From positions 13,852,484 to 13,916,483 of the forward strand of contig NC_092564.1 of assembly GCF_037975245.1 (NCBI RefSeq): 64,000 bases of DNA, given 5' to 3'. The position numbers and the translations under genes were made by a program. The notes under the pieces are model-generated. The model saw only the letters and a program-made list of their open reading frames with translations. It did not search any database and was not told the DNA's origin. The stretch comes from Apostichopus japonicus. Lineage: Eukaryota > Echinodermata > Holothuroidea > Aspidochirotida > Stichopodidae. Below, in pieces: positions 1-13,200 of this stretch (positions are counted from its first letter, which is position 1; each line of letters starts with the position of its first letter).

Positions 1-2423
1 AACTCAAACTTCAGCTTCAACGATATCTGTCCCTTCATGGGAGTGGGCCAAAAGGAGGGGGGGTGGGTGGTGATGGTTCAAGTGTAGAGAAGCTTTGCAG
101 ATGGATGGTCAATATATGAAGGCCATCTTATAGATTAGAAAATGGATTATCATTCCAGCAGAAAGCATTCCATTATATGTAAGTAGAAATCAAATAGATT
201 CTTATATGAAGAAAAATGTTTTAGATGTTGATGTGTTAGAAATTAAGATTTTTTTAACTTGGTATTTTTATGAGTCGTCTTTCTGTGTGTGTGTGACTTG
301 TTGAATATGTTGAATATGTTGAATACGTTGAATATGTTGCTCTCATTAGTCTTCAAGCCTATCCTGCTGCCTATATTACACCAGTGAAGGATAATATTTC
401 TAACATATTTTGTCTATACAATACTATAACTGCCAACTTTTTATATTACTGTTAAAATATTTGATGATGGTTGAGAGATATAATTCCTATTGCACCCAAA
501 TTCTTATGTGCTGAAATTATGAGACGTTGCCAAAAGTAATTTTCTACTGTCTTCTTATTTTGAAAGACTATCTGCAAACATTGAGGTTAAAAAATACAAG
601 GCGACGTTACAATGATTTCATATTTTACTGAGGGAGGTGGGGGGGGGGGGCGGGTGGGGTGTGTACAGGCAGCTGATAATCAGTGACAGGGAATAGCTTA
701 GGCTTAATCATGACAGAATAAATACAACATTACATTTCAAATTGTAGGATCAACTTCAAAAGGTTTCAATCATGTTTAAATCATATGATGCCTTGTATCA
801 TTATAGTATTCTTGTTGCAACTAATCAAGAGTTTAACTACATCAAAAGTAGTAGAGGAATGTATGCATGCATGATGCTGATCACATAGGTGTCTAACTCA
901 AATTGGTGGTACAGACAAATGGACAAAGCTTTTTAGTATTTTCAAGAAATTAAAGAAAAGAACAGAATTGATGTTTCTAGCTTGAACAGGATGCCTTTAA
1001 GTTAGTAGTAATTGTATTATCTTTTTTACAAGAGATGAATGGAGATAATTGAAATGTTTGATGATATGTACGTTTTTTTAGAATCAACAAAGTCAAAAAG
1101 ATAAACCATCCGTGACTTTGTGAAAAAACAACTTTTTCAATTTACTTTTGAATTATAATGAGGCTGTGTATGTGGTTGATGTAGGTATTTTATGGAGCTG
1201 ACTAAATGATGCAATCATCTTTTGTAGAATGATGGGAAGGTGTTTAAAGTGATTATCAAACACCTGGATATCTTCATGTATTGTTTGTCTTAAAAGAATC
1301 AGTCTTTTCCATTTACATATGTTGTTGTTGGATAGGAGGGTTTAGACATTTGACAGCTATTCATGTAGAGTATTTACTACTGGTGAGGTGAGGGGTGAAG
1401 GGGAAGGAAGGGGAATAACTAGTGGGGTTGGGGGATTGTGGGGTGGGAGGTAGGAAGGAATGGAGAATAAAGCTGTACAGCATTTCTACAAATTTTGCTA
1501 TCATGATTTGACTTACAGATCTAAGCCCTGGCATTATTTCAAATGTAGATACCTCACTTTCTCTTTTGTGAATTGTAAGAAATGTTAAGAATTACCAGTA
1601 AGTTCTCATTCATAGGGTATAATGTCTTTCAAAAAATAATCCATCCTCTGTAGTACTTTAATAGACTTTAATAATATATTAATTTTCAAATATCAGAAAT
1701 AGTTTAATTCTTTCATATACTCATGTAGTCTTTCCAATGGTTATATTGTGCCATTCATTCTTTGTATCAGTTTGGCACGCTCATTGTGTTGTTTAGTAAT
1801 TGTCATTATGTTAGCAAATTACTAACGATCTAGTTGTTTTACTTGTTACTCTTATGACATGCAAATACCATATTAATGTACCTTTCCTATGGGTGGTGCA
1901 GTTTTGACACACCATTGTTATTTATATCATCAAATTGCTAAGGCTCCTGTAGTTTTACCTATTGATTATGCAAGAAAACCTATCATGTACCTTCCTATTG
2001 ATTCTGAAGAATCCAATGGTGATTTCTCTCATATATTTTCAATAAAATAAGTTTAGGCACTTTATAAATAAGAAATGGCGAGGCAGTAGCTGCAGAACCT
2101 CCTATCTAATCAAACAATAAAGAAAATCTCTGCAGACTAGCAAGGCCTAATATGTGAAACTTCAGAACATGTAAATTATATACTTCAAAGCCTGGCTGCA
2201 GCGATGCTGCAGCCCCTCCCCATCCCCCACTCTCTCTGCATCCTTCTTTTGACAAGGTGCCTCAGGTGTTCGTTCTAGATTTATTAAGACTTTCAACAAG
2301 TGTAAAAGTTTCCAAACTATGCTGCCAGGCATGTCATTTTGTATTCTGATATCAATAAGCACAAATAGTCTGTGTATGGGAGTTGATTCATCTTGGGTCT
2401 TTCTCTTAGTTCTTTCACAAATA

Positions 2424-2479
2424 TACATGTATAAATATATACATACATATATTTATATATATATAACCACATATCTCTC

Positions 2480-2514
<35 letters not shown>
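2424..2514. repeat. AT-rich microsatellite
   Basis: This is a run of imperfect ATAT/ACAT units ending in a nearly pure (AT)n tract around 2488-2513. It is a simple-sequence repeat with no coding content. Confidence 0.85.
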
Positions 2515-2517
<3 letters not shown>

Positions 2518-4064
2518 AAGTAGTTTATTTGCTCTGCTGTTCATATCTTTCTTATATGACTATCATAATAAATGTCTTTCTTTTCTTTGTTATCTTTCTG
2601 AAAAATTATGACATCTTAACTAATATCTAGAAAATAATGGAACAATGTAACTCGGAATGTTTGTTTATGAACCAATTATTTTCTTGATTAGTAAACATAT
2701 TCACTTAATTATTCAATTAATTATCACAAAATTAATTGACGTTATGTAACGTATCACCGCATATGGCATTACTATTCAATTTTACTTTTTTCCCTTCTAA
2801 TTGTTGCTTAATATGCTTGTGAATTGATATCTGAACAATGACTGAAAAAATCAGACAGATTTTAATCAGTTATAACCAATTGTGACCTCAATGTGAAGAA
2901 ATTCACCAGTTGAAATTCTGTTCTAGCCGAAATGCCTTTGCTTTTTACAAATTGTTTACAATTTCCCAGTCACTTTCCAATGCTAGCTTACTTTCTGGGT
3001 TGTATCAAATGAAACTGGAGTGTGTAATAAAATCCACCGACCTACCGTGATATTTTGAAGTAACTTCAGATATTTAATTATGCTTTTTCAGGTAGTAATG
3101 AAATGTACTTTCACAATATTTATAGTATAAAGAAACGAATCTCAACTTTCCTGTTACTTTGTTTTGCCAGCAATTTTTTTATGTCTTCAGAAATGTTTGC
3201 CTTATATACTGAATTATTCTGTAATTCTGCAGTTTGTGTGATATTTATGTATTGTTGATAAGATCCACCTTGACTGTATCAATCACCTTGATTAATACCT
3301 CAGCCAACATTAATTTGTTTATTGTAAATATTTGCAAGAAAATGGAGTGTAATAATGACATAGTATTTGTTTAAGAGTTGTGAAGTGTGAAAATATCAGA
3401 TTTCTTTTAACCAGTAATTAATATCTTTATAAAAAACAAATAATTTGTTTTGACATAGTCTTTAATAGATGAAAATGTGTTTATTTACTTCTGTTTTAAA
3501 ATCCATGTTAAAGTCAGTGATCATAGCTTTATGAAATTGTTAAGTTGGGTTTGACCTTAAAATATCAAATCTTATTGAGAAAAAATACTATTGGAAAAAA
3601 AAAAAAAAATTCTGTTTTTGTTTTCTCACTGTGTCTACTTTTACCAGCGGCTTACGTCACTGTTAATTATTGATGATAAATCCCAAAGTCCATCCAATGC
3701 ACCGTCAACCCCCATCGATTCTCTTCAAGGACCCTCTCCTGCAAACATGGACAGAAAATGCAGACCCTCACATTCGCATCGGTGCTCGATGAAAACCTTA
3801 CTTCCCTACTCACTATGCTATGCCATGTTTAGTATTGCCTGATGGTGTCAACATGGAACGGTAATTTCAATGACAGGAATATAATGAGGGACCATGTACT
3901 GGGACCATAGAAATTGATTAGGACTCAATTTGCTGTTCCAGAAGGGCGCCAGCTAATTATTTACGCGCCGGTAACACCCCCGTATTAATTCTTCACAGCT
4001 GATTGAAATAGTTCAATACACCGTCTGCCTCATACATTGAATTTGCTAAGTACGTACTTGTCGT

Positions 4065-4072
4065 TTACGTCA
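4065..4072 (+). promoter_or_regulatory. CRE-like octamer TTACGTCA upstream of PRUNE2-like start
   Basis: The octamer TTACGTCA lies about 145 bases before the initiator ATG at 4216, and another copy sits at 3652-3659. It differs by one base from the palindromic CRE TGACGTCA bound by ATF/CREB/C-EBP bZIP factors. Two copies near the CG-richer start region are suggestive, but an 8-mer can occur by chance, so this is a weak regulatory call. Confidence 0.2.
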
Positions 4073-4215
4073 GTGCAAATTTCAACGTTATAACCGTGGA
4101 GAACCAAACTGTTCGTCGGTGGAAACGTACAGCCGACCTGTGTATTTTCGTTCTAGTTTTCATTTTCAATACTAACGTTGAGTACGATGACCAAACTGCG
4201 ACTTTGAATAGTGAA

Positions 4216-4257
4216 ATGGATTTGATAGACTATTTGCGTACGGCAAAAGACGACGTT
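4216..4257 (+). CDS. PRUNE2: PRUNE2-like exon 1 (initiator exon)
   Basis: ATG at 4216 opens a 14-codon exon reading [14 protein letters not shown] and ends at a strong GTAAGT donor at 4258 in phase 0. Prune proteins begin with a short acidic helix of this type just before the first catalytic motif, so position and content fit. Upstream bases (GTGAAATGG) give a purine at -3 and G at +4, a good initiation context. Confidence 0.75.
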
Positions 4258-7200
4258 GTAAGTAGCTAGGCCTAGATCGACCCAGAACTTCAGTTAAGCT
4301 CACTCACTGGTATGCTCTAACGTTTGCCTACGAACTTGTAGTAGAGATTGGCAGTTAACTTATAGTAAGGCCTACTGTTAATGTTACTACTGTTACTAGT
4401 GTTAGTGTTACTACTGAATACGTTACTGTATTGTATATACGAGTAGGTAGGCTAACATGTAACAGGAAGAATATTGACATCCAGAGTCCCCAACCTTGAA
4501 TGCACATCCTTGGTAGTGAACTAAGATTGGTTAGGGTGTCACTGTCATAAGCAAATAATGTTAACAATAACATAATCTTTAATTTAAACCCAAGATCTGG
4601 TAGCCTAAACAGTAAGTGACAATCTGATGCCAAGGATTAGTCTGCTAGTGAGTATTGCCACTAGCATTAGACCACAAATGAGTGTTTGTCTGGCCCAAAT
4701 TTGTTTGTCTGTGAGAGTGCACCAGATGTTGCATTTTGTAAGTACACATGTATTTCTGTTTTAAAATTTAAGGTGCGCTAACTTGAGCCTTACTTTAGAA
4801 CTACTCATATCACACAGAAAATACTAATAGTGAAGGCCAGCACACACTGCAGGCCCAGGCTGGACTCAATGCTACTCTTACACAGAATCACAAGTAGTCT
4901 GGGCATATTTATTTCCTGTGATATCTAACTAGTTATGTACTGTAAGACATGACATATTTTATTTATTATAGATCTGGTTAATGTCTCTTTACTTCCAGTT
5001 TTGTTTTTCATTAATTTTCTATTCATATCTGCATTTACATGTTTTGAAACCAAAACATAACATCAACGGGTATCCTTTTCAAATCCTTAAAGAAATTGAA
5101 GCTTATGAGTTTCCAAGTGTGTATATATATAATTCAAAGCACAGACAGTTTTTTTTTTTTAGCTTTCCTCTCTTTTCCCCAAAAAACGGCAAATTATGTG
5201 TAAATCACATACATTTTGCAGCCTCAAAACAGTGCAACTATAATAGAATTCAGAAAATGTCTTTATTGTGCTTATCCTCTGGATCAGGTTGCTTAAAATT
5301 GGTTCCCTCATTTGTTTATGAACTGAACTCATACTTTCTACCAAATATCATGATTACCTTTCATACATCTTACTCAAAATGTTCATTGTTGAAAGAACAT
5401 GGTTTGTTGTGAGGAGGTAAACCTTGTAGTGCAACTGAGACAGTGGACTCTGGTGTCATCCACAAATATTGTTCTTCCAATTCAGAATACTGATATTGTA
5501 ATCTAATTCTTAAAGTGTGGTGCTTTTGGAACATGTTTCTCTTTTTAAAGACAGGTGCTGCAGTCTAGTCTGAATTCAAGTCATCAGAATGAAAATTGTT
5601 TGCAAGAAATAGTGTCTTCCTCTTTGAACAAAACAGTTGAAACATGACTATCTCATAAAGAGAAGCAGTTTAACATGGTAATGGTAAACTAATTGTGCTG
5701 ATGCCAGGTTTAGAACACAAGTTAAAACTGAAAAAATTAAAAGAGAAAGGATATTATGTCATTGCAAGAAGCTGTACTATTGGCGATACTTTATCAAAGG
5801 AATATGTAGTTTTATTTGGCAAGTGTTGCAAAAACTTTGGCACAAAATTCGGCAACTTAACTTTTATCAATATCTCTGTGATACTATTTTGATTGGACGG
5901 TACAATTCATAATTTTAACATGATTAATTATCCTAAAAATGATTTAAAAATAGACAGGAAATGAGAATCATTTTACTTGTGTGAAGCTTACTTTGAGTTC
6001 CTTTTGTGACATTCAGGAACTAAACAATTTCTGCAACGTCAGAGACTGTACATAACACCTGAGCTGTAAACATGTTAACAATAGTATAGCGAGAAACTAA
6101 AATGACTCATAATGGAAGCATTGAGTCATTTTGATTAATAAAAGAGTTAATCTAAAAAATATATATTAATACATTTGAATATAAGTCAAGTCTTTAAAGG
6201 TCTGTGCATTTATGTGAACTCTCTTTTAATTTAATAAGGTCATTGATGTTGTATGAGGTTATCTCTTTGTGATTGGCTACTGAACAATTGTTCAGTTTTA
6301 ACTTGTGTTCTAAACCTGGCATCAGCACAATTAGTGTAACATGGTAAACTGCTTCTCTTTATGAGATAATCATGTCTAAACTGTTTTTTTCAAAGAGGAA
6401 GACACTATTTCTTGCAAACAATTTTCATTCTGATGACTTGAATTCAGAATAGACTGCCTGCCTTTAAAAAAAAACACATGTTTGGTTCCAAAAGCACCAC
6501 ACTTCAAGAATTAGATTACAAAATCAGTATATATTCTGAATTGGAAGAACAATTTTTGATAAGAGGGCTTAAATAACAGTGCTGACACAATTGTAGGAAT
6601 ACTCAGGTAATATATGATCTGGCATTGCAAAATTAGTACCCTAATATTAACAATTATCTTGAGTTTACAGTAATATGCAGTGATAATATATTCAAACCTT
6701 TCTTATGTTTTTATGTTTGTAGCATAATTTCTGAGATAGAAAGGTGAAGATTTTCATATGAGATGACTGTCTGAAATATGGGAAAGTGTGAAGAGAATAT
6801 TCTTATAAATTGCTATGGATAAACTCAGTCAAAATTACATCAATTTTTACTTCCCAGTAGAGGTTAAGCTTGAGTAACTGTTGTAATGTTCCATCTAGAA
6901 TACATGTAAGAGTTTTTTTATTTAAAAGGGTGCTGAACAGGTAGTAATTAATTAGCTGATTTCTTGTTGATAATACCAATGTAGAACTGTCCTGGTTGTA
7001 TATATGCAATATCGGCTAAGTGTTCATGCATGTTAGGAAAGTTTCAAACCAGTGGTGCTCACTAGATACTAGATAGCCTCTGGTTCAAATCTAGCCAGCA
7101 AAACATTTCAATTTAGCCTTTGACCAAAAACAAATAACTCCCAAACAACCCACAATCTTGCCCTTTTTAGATTTGCAGGCCCTTAAGGCCATAGGCTTGT

Positions 7201-10200
7201 GGCAAGGCACAGTGGTACTGTCCCTAAGCAGCACATTTCCATAGACTTGGGCACGGTAATACTGGTCCTAACCAGCATATTTCCATAGACTTGGGCACAG
7301 TGCCACTGGCCCTAACCAGCACATAGGCTTAGGCACAGTCCCACTGGCCCTCACCAGCACATTGTCATCTAGGCACAGTACTGCTGGTACTAACCAACAA
7401 ATTGCCATGTAGGCTTGGGCACTGTACTACTGGCCCTAACCAGCTCATTGTTTGCTCTAGATATGGTGAGATTTGGTTCCCATGGCCCTTTGCACCAAGT
7501 ATATAATGTTTCTTTCTGGCCCTTCATAAAAAATGTAAAATCCTTAGTTTGAACAAATCATAAATTTCACAGAAAAAATTATTGTATATAGGCCTAATTT
7601 ATTCCCGTTAATAATGACTTAAATTTTTTCCTTTAACAAAATTAGACTTAGAGGTTTTTAAAGTGGACAACCTTAGTGCAAAAAACTATGAAACAGATAG
7701 TTATATCAATTACTTTGTGCTCACTGTGTTATTGTATGGGGTGGGGAGGGGGTGGGTGAGGGGTGCATACAAGGTATGTCACCTTTGTGTGATTTGCCAG
7801 AACCTGAATTTGATCTCAAAATCCTAAGGTCAGTCTTGAAATAAAAGATTACAAAGCGGTGAATTGCTTTTTAGGTTTTCAAGTTTATCATTATGGCCCC
7901 TGAAGTTTCCTGTGCCTGTGCCCTGTGACATAAATTGTTGCCAAATGTGTCACCCTTTTTAGTCTAACCTACAGGGAAGAATTTTGTTATTTGTTTGGCA
8001 AAGCACCGTTAAAAAATGTTTCCAGAAACCATATTTACATATTTCTGTTGATCACACCTACATAGGATGTCATTTCATTACTGTCATGATTTATGATATT
8101 ATGAACTTGTGCTGTGCAAAATGTACCCAGTAAATTATTCACTGGCCTAGTCTGCTTTTTAATCTGTTCAAGAATAGTCTGTCAATCAGCCACTTTGCTA
8201 CAGTATGTGTATCCTATTCAGGCATCATCGTATTGAGTGTAGTGTTTACTTTGGGGTTACTTTTTAAGTTAATTGTTTGCTAAATTTCCAATGTAGGCCT
8301 ACTCTTCAATGTGTAATTAATTTATTTGTGTGACTGCTTCATCCAAGTGTTTAATTATTAAACATGAAGACAAGTATGATTCACTCATGATCCATAGACT
8401 TGGGCACTCAATCAAGAAAGAGTACTAGAAAAATATCAATGTTCAATATATTTCAGTTAAATGAAAGCCTAGATATTGTTGAGGGAATTGAGATGGGTGG
8501 CGAGGGGGATCTTTATAATGAGTAAAAGCTAAAGGAAAGGCACCCAAGATGGATCCTGTACAAGTCAAACTTTATTTCACAAAACTGTGATACACTGTGG
8601 CCAAGTGATCATACATGTGTTTCTTACAATGGATTACAGATAGCAAAACACATCATGTCCAACTTTTTATTTCAATCAGTATTCTCATCAACATAAGAAC
8701 ACATGTGTGATGTACAGTATAATACATATATGTGCACAATAAAATTACAAATTTCAGATGTATCAATATTTTTTACTTCTGCTGATGTTTTGTGTTAATG
8801 AAAATGTTAGCAACATTTGACTAAATGCTAAAGGAAAAGTCACCCAAGATATAAATCGGCACTGTATTAAAACGTATTTCCCAAACTGATACATTGTGGC
8901 CAGATCATGTGTTTCTTACAATGGACTACAGATTGCAAACACACGTCAGTAGTTCACCCAAATAGTGTGATATATTCCGTATAGCTATTAGCATACAACA
9001 TAGATACAGTAAATAGTAACTGACAATACTGTATTACTTTCATTTGGCCTCAACATTCCTTATCAGACTATCCCAAAAGAGAACAATAGAACATGACATA
9101 GCACAAGGACAATAGATTTTAAAGCTCTGCTTTTATTATTACAATCTCCGTATGTAGACTGTATCGCCTTAAAATGGTTGACTTTGAAATTATTGAACCA
9201 AAGTATTCAGGGTTTAAATAAGAGTTAGTAATAATTTGATTAGTCTATTCATCAGTTAAGTGGTGTATGCTTTAACCATTAATTTCTAACAATTGGTTAT
9301 TCCAGGTAACCGCCTTGTTTCATTTTTGACTTCTCTGTTGATCTAAAACTTGAATGAATTTATCCTGACTGATACAGTACTAGATACTCAGGGTCACCCT
9401 GTTGAAGGACAGCCAACTCCCATAGTGCTTTTGAAGATACTACATACTGTATGTGTGTATGTGCATGTTTGTGTGGGTGCGTGTATGTATGTGTGTATGT
9501 ATGATATACGAATGCAATATGAATTAGAAGTGAAAAACATCACAGGAAGTTTTAAGTTTGTGGTAGATTTTTCAAAATCCTTCTTTCAACACTGAGTGAC
9601 TATCACACTGTATCGTACAGCTGATCATTTAATCTCTAGATATAAATAGCTGTATATATATGATAAGGTTATTGCTCCCACAATTGCTGACCTGAGAAAG
9701 GATCCCTTGTCTCTCTTCCTTGAATGACATCGAAATCTAAACCTTTGTTAAATGTCATCGTTTTTAAAGCTACCGGTCGTTTCTTGGTTATTACTTTACA
9801 ACTTAAGTATATATATAAAGTCTTTCTTCCTATGCAGGTAATGTTAACAACAAATTTATCATGATTGAGGATAAGGACTTTTTATATAGTATATACTTCT
9901 GTTAAGTTTAGCTTTTGATCACTGATCACTGATTTGATCACTGATTTGCATCTTACAGTATTTACAGTATTTGTATACATAGCGATAAGTCACCTTGATA
10001 ATAAACATGTTAAAGTAAAAAATTATATACTAGACTACTAGAGTACATAATACAGTAAGCAGCCAGACTTTGGCATTGAAAACAACATCAACTTACTGTC
10101 TTATGTCACATATATCATACATTGGTTTTCAAAGCTAACGACTAGATCACATGATAAATAATAACTGTGCTACTGGTATATGAATCATCATATATTACTG

Positions 10201-13200
10201 ACTGATTCATTCCACACCCTTAATGGTATAATCATTGATTGTAATATATAGATTATTTGTAATGTCCCTTTGTTTACTTGAGTTAATTAAGTCTAACCTG
10301 AGTAGTCTACTTCATGACCATTTGTATGAGTTTGTGAGCTTTATGGATGATATAGATACTGTATAGTGTTTGAGGATATACTGTAGAGATTAAAGTGTGA
10401 AAAATTAAATGTGGTAATCAAGTTAACAATAACAATGAGTCATACTCATTTGTTGATTGCTGAGCATGTATATTTAAAGCTGATTTGATTTTTGTCTTTT
10501 CAAAGAAGAAAAAGAATTGGTGAAATTGTCAATTATGATAGTAGATTTATTTTGAAGAAGGGCATTTCGATTGTTCAAACTTTGTATCAAAGATTTTCAA
10601 ATCTAGTCAACTGTATGATTGCAACATAATACACAGACAGAAAGATACACGGTTATGCCCTTGAAAATTTGGCAGTTCTTTTTGTAAAATTTGCTAATTC
10701 ATTGAATTTTCTGTGTATGATTAACTACTGTACGTTGTATAATAACAGTATCTAACCCCGACTGAATGGCGCTCAGGTTGGATTGTAACAGAATATTTAG
10801 TGACGTTAAATGCCTAGTTGAACAGAGCTGTAACTGTCACCGTGGGCTTGGCTTTGTTTGCATTGTGTGGGCTAGTCTGCATTATCCTAGCTGTATTAAA
10901 GCAAGACAGTATTTATAGACAGACTCTATTGTAGTACGTAGGTTATTAAAGGGACAGACATTGTTTGCTATAAAGCTACAGTAACTTGTGTATGTAGATT
11001 ACTGCAATACTTAAGCGCTGCACATGATTTGATATTGCTCTCAGATGTTTACAAATTTGTCTGTTATTTAATATTTTACTTCCTTTGGAAAGTGGCAGGA
11101 CCTATACATTTTAACATTAATTATACCTCACCCCTGAGCCAACAGCATATTGTACAACTTATCAAACTGTAACAGATATTATACCTCAGGAAATTATCAA
11201 AACAGATCCAGACTGAAATGTGTTTGCATTGCTTGTCATTAATCAGCCACTGTGAAGAACCATTGTGATGTTTTATAATATATTTAGATATAAAGTAGTG
11301 TAGGGCACTGGTCAGTTCATGAAACATATATTAATATGTATATATATCCATATATGGTATACTTTGTAGTCTTGGACAGAGGATTTCATCCTTGAAAATT
11401 CGATTACGATCCCATTTGTAATGTAATAGATGTAGGAAAGTCTAAGATTTGATTTGCCTTAGAATAAGTTATGCATTCCTCTCATATATATATTTTCTTT
11501 TACTGCACATTGCTATCTACAAGTTCTACAGAGAAGTAACATTTTAGTTTTGGGCAAACATTCTTTGGAGAAGCTTAATTACGTAGACTGGTCATGTAAG
11601 TTGGTCAAGGCAGTATGTGAAAAGCAATGCATGGAAGTGCCACGTAGTGGAACATATCCTATTGCAGTGCAAGAAAATAGTATTAGATCAAACTGTTCAA
11701 ACACAAAAATAAAATATGGTTAGCATTATGTAAAGTGTGATGTTATTTAAGTTGAGAACATGTCCACTCCAAAACTGGCATACCTGATAGCTGATGTATG
11801 TTGGATGAATGGTTTATGTAAATGTTTGGAATGGGTTTGACAGGATGAAAACATCAGGTTTTAAATTTCAGAATGTGCTTCCAAAGGTTGAAAACCATTC
11901 TCTGAAAGTACTAATGCCTTCAGTTTCCCTTTAATGTTTTGTTTGGGTTGATTTTCTCAAAGAATTGTTTAACAAACTAAACAGAAGTTGCCAGCTGTAA
12001 CAGTAGTTCAGATTCTAGTAAGGTTGAAATTGTTGTATGGTGACTGAGTTGTAACTAAGGTGTCATCAGTTTTATATCATGCTTATAACAGGGTTTATGT
12101 GCGTTATGGCAGGAATATGTTGGTGGTTGTGGTTGTACTGTAACCAGTGTTGTAGCCACGCCGGTCGGCGCCGGTCGGGCGTAACCGCCACTAGTGCTTG
12201 CCGATCGGCACTCAGAGTAAATCAGCATCCTACCGACCGCCACTCAAGCTTCCTACCGACCGTCACAAAAATCAGTGAATCTTGTATTAAATGAAATCAA
12301 AATACACTGAAAATTACTCAAAAAGTAAGTTGCCAAGAACAAGATTTTTTTTATTGCAAACACCTACACAGGTGTTGTGGATCAAGCGATACAATCCAGC
12401 ACTGAATCATACAAAACGGTATACAAACATTCAGAATTTGTGAAATGCAAAATCATATTTATTAAGCCTTTCCTCGTACAATACAAATTACAATGATAAT
12501 TAATATGTAATTGTGACTTGTGAGGGCTTTACTAGGCGTGGTTTTTTTTTCGTTCAGTGATGCCGGTGGGCGTAGGGTGTTACGTTCAGTGATGTCGGTG
12601 GGGCGTAGGGTGTATTGAATAACATACCTAATTTTAGCTATTCACAAAGACTGTCAGGTGAAAAAATAGGGGTAGAATAGAGCCGCCTAAAGCCATTGAA
12701 ATCAACTAAAACCCTGTAGCTTCGGGGGCTTCGCCCCTCGAACCCCACCAAGGGCCCCTGGACCTCACGCAGAGGAGGGCTCGCCATGCTCGCGGGCTGG
12801 CTTCGCTCGCCATCGTCAGACAAATTAGCCGCCACTCTCTTCAAATTAGCCAGCACTCACTTTCTCCTGGCTACAACACTGACTGTAACTAAACTCATTT
12901 TAGAATAATACCTTTGACCACCATAAAATACTTGTGAAAAGACATGTCATCCAAGATATAGCCTCTAGAGGCATTAACACCAAACATTTGGTTCACAATC
13001 AACCTGAGTTCCACTAAAATTGAGATTGTAGCCATATGATTACAACATCACAAGTCCCTTTGAATTGGAACAGATATATACTACACATCGTGATCAGCTT
13101 AAAGGTTGGTGTGCCATCTACTGTGTAGTGTTAATGTAGTGTGAATGTTAATGCACCCACACCTAATGGAATAGCTGCTGTCTGACTGTTAAGTATGACA

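Larger units (their letters stand above)
1..4215. other. upstream noncoding region
   Basis: No convincing coding exon is seen on either strand; open frames here are short and unlike known proteins. The stretch is AT-rich, with a G-run near 640-660, short GTTGAATAT-type repeats near 298-342 and a TA/ATAT microsatellite near 2424-2514. The last 300 bases become richer in CG dinucleotides, as expected near the start of the gene at 4216. It should contain the promoter and 5' UTR of that gene, but no TATA box stands out and I cannot place the transcription start. Confidence 0.6.

Noticed and set aside
12638-12856. A 72-codon minus-strand frame in the GC-rich part of the MITE
   Set aside because: It lies inside a non-autonomous hAT element and does not resemble a transposase; most likely chance in GC-rich DNA.
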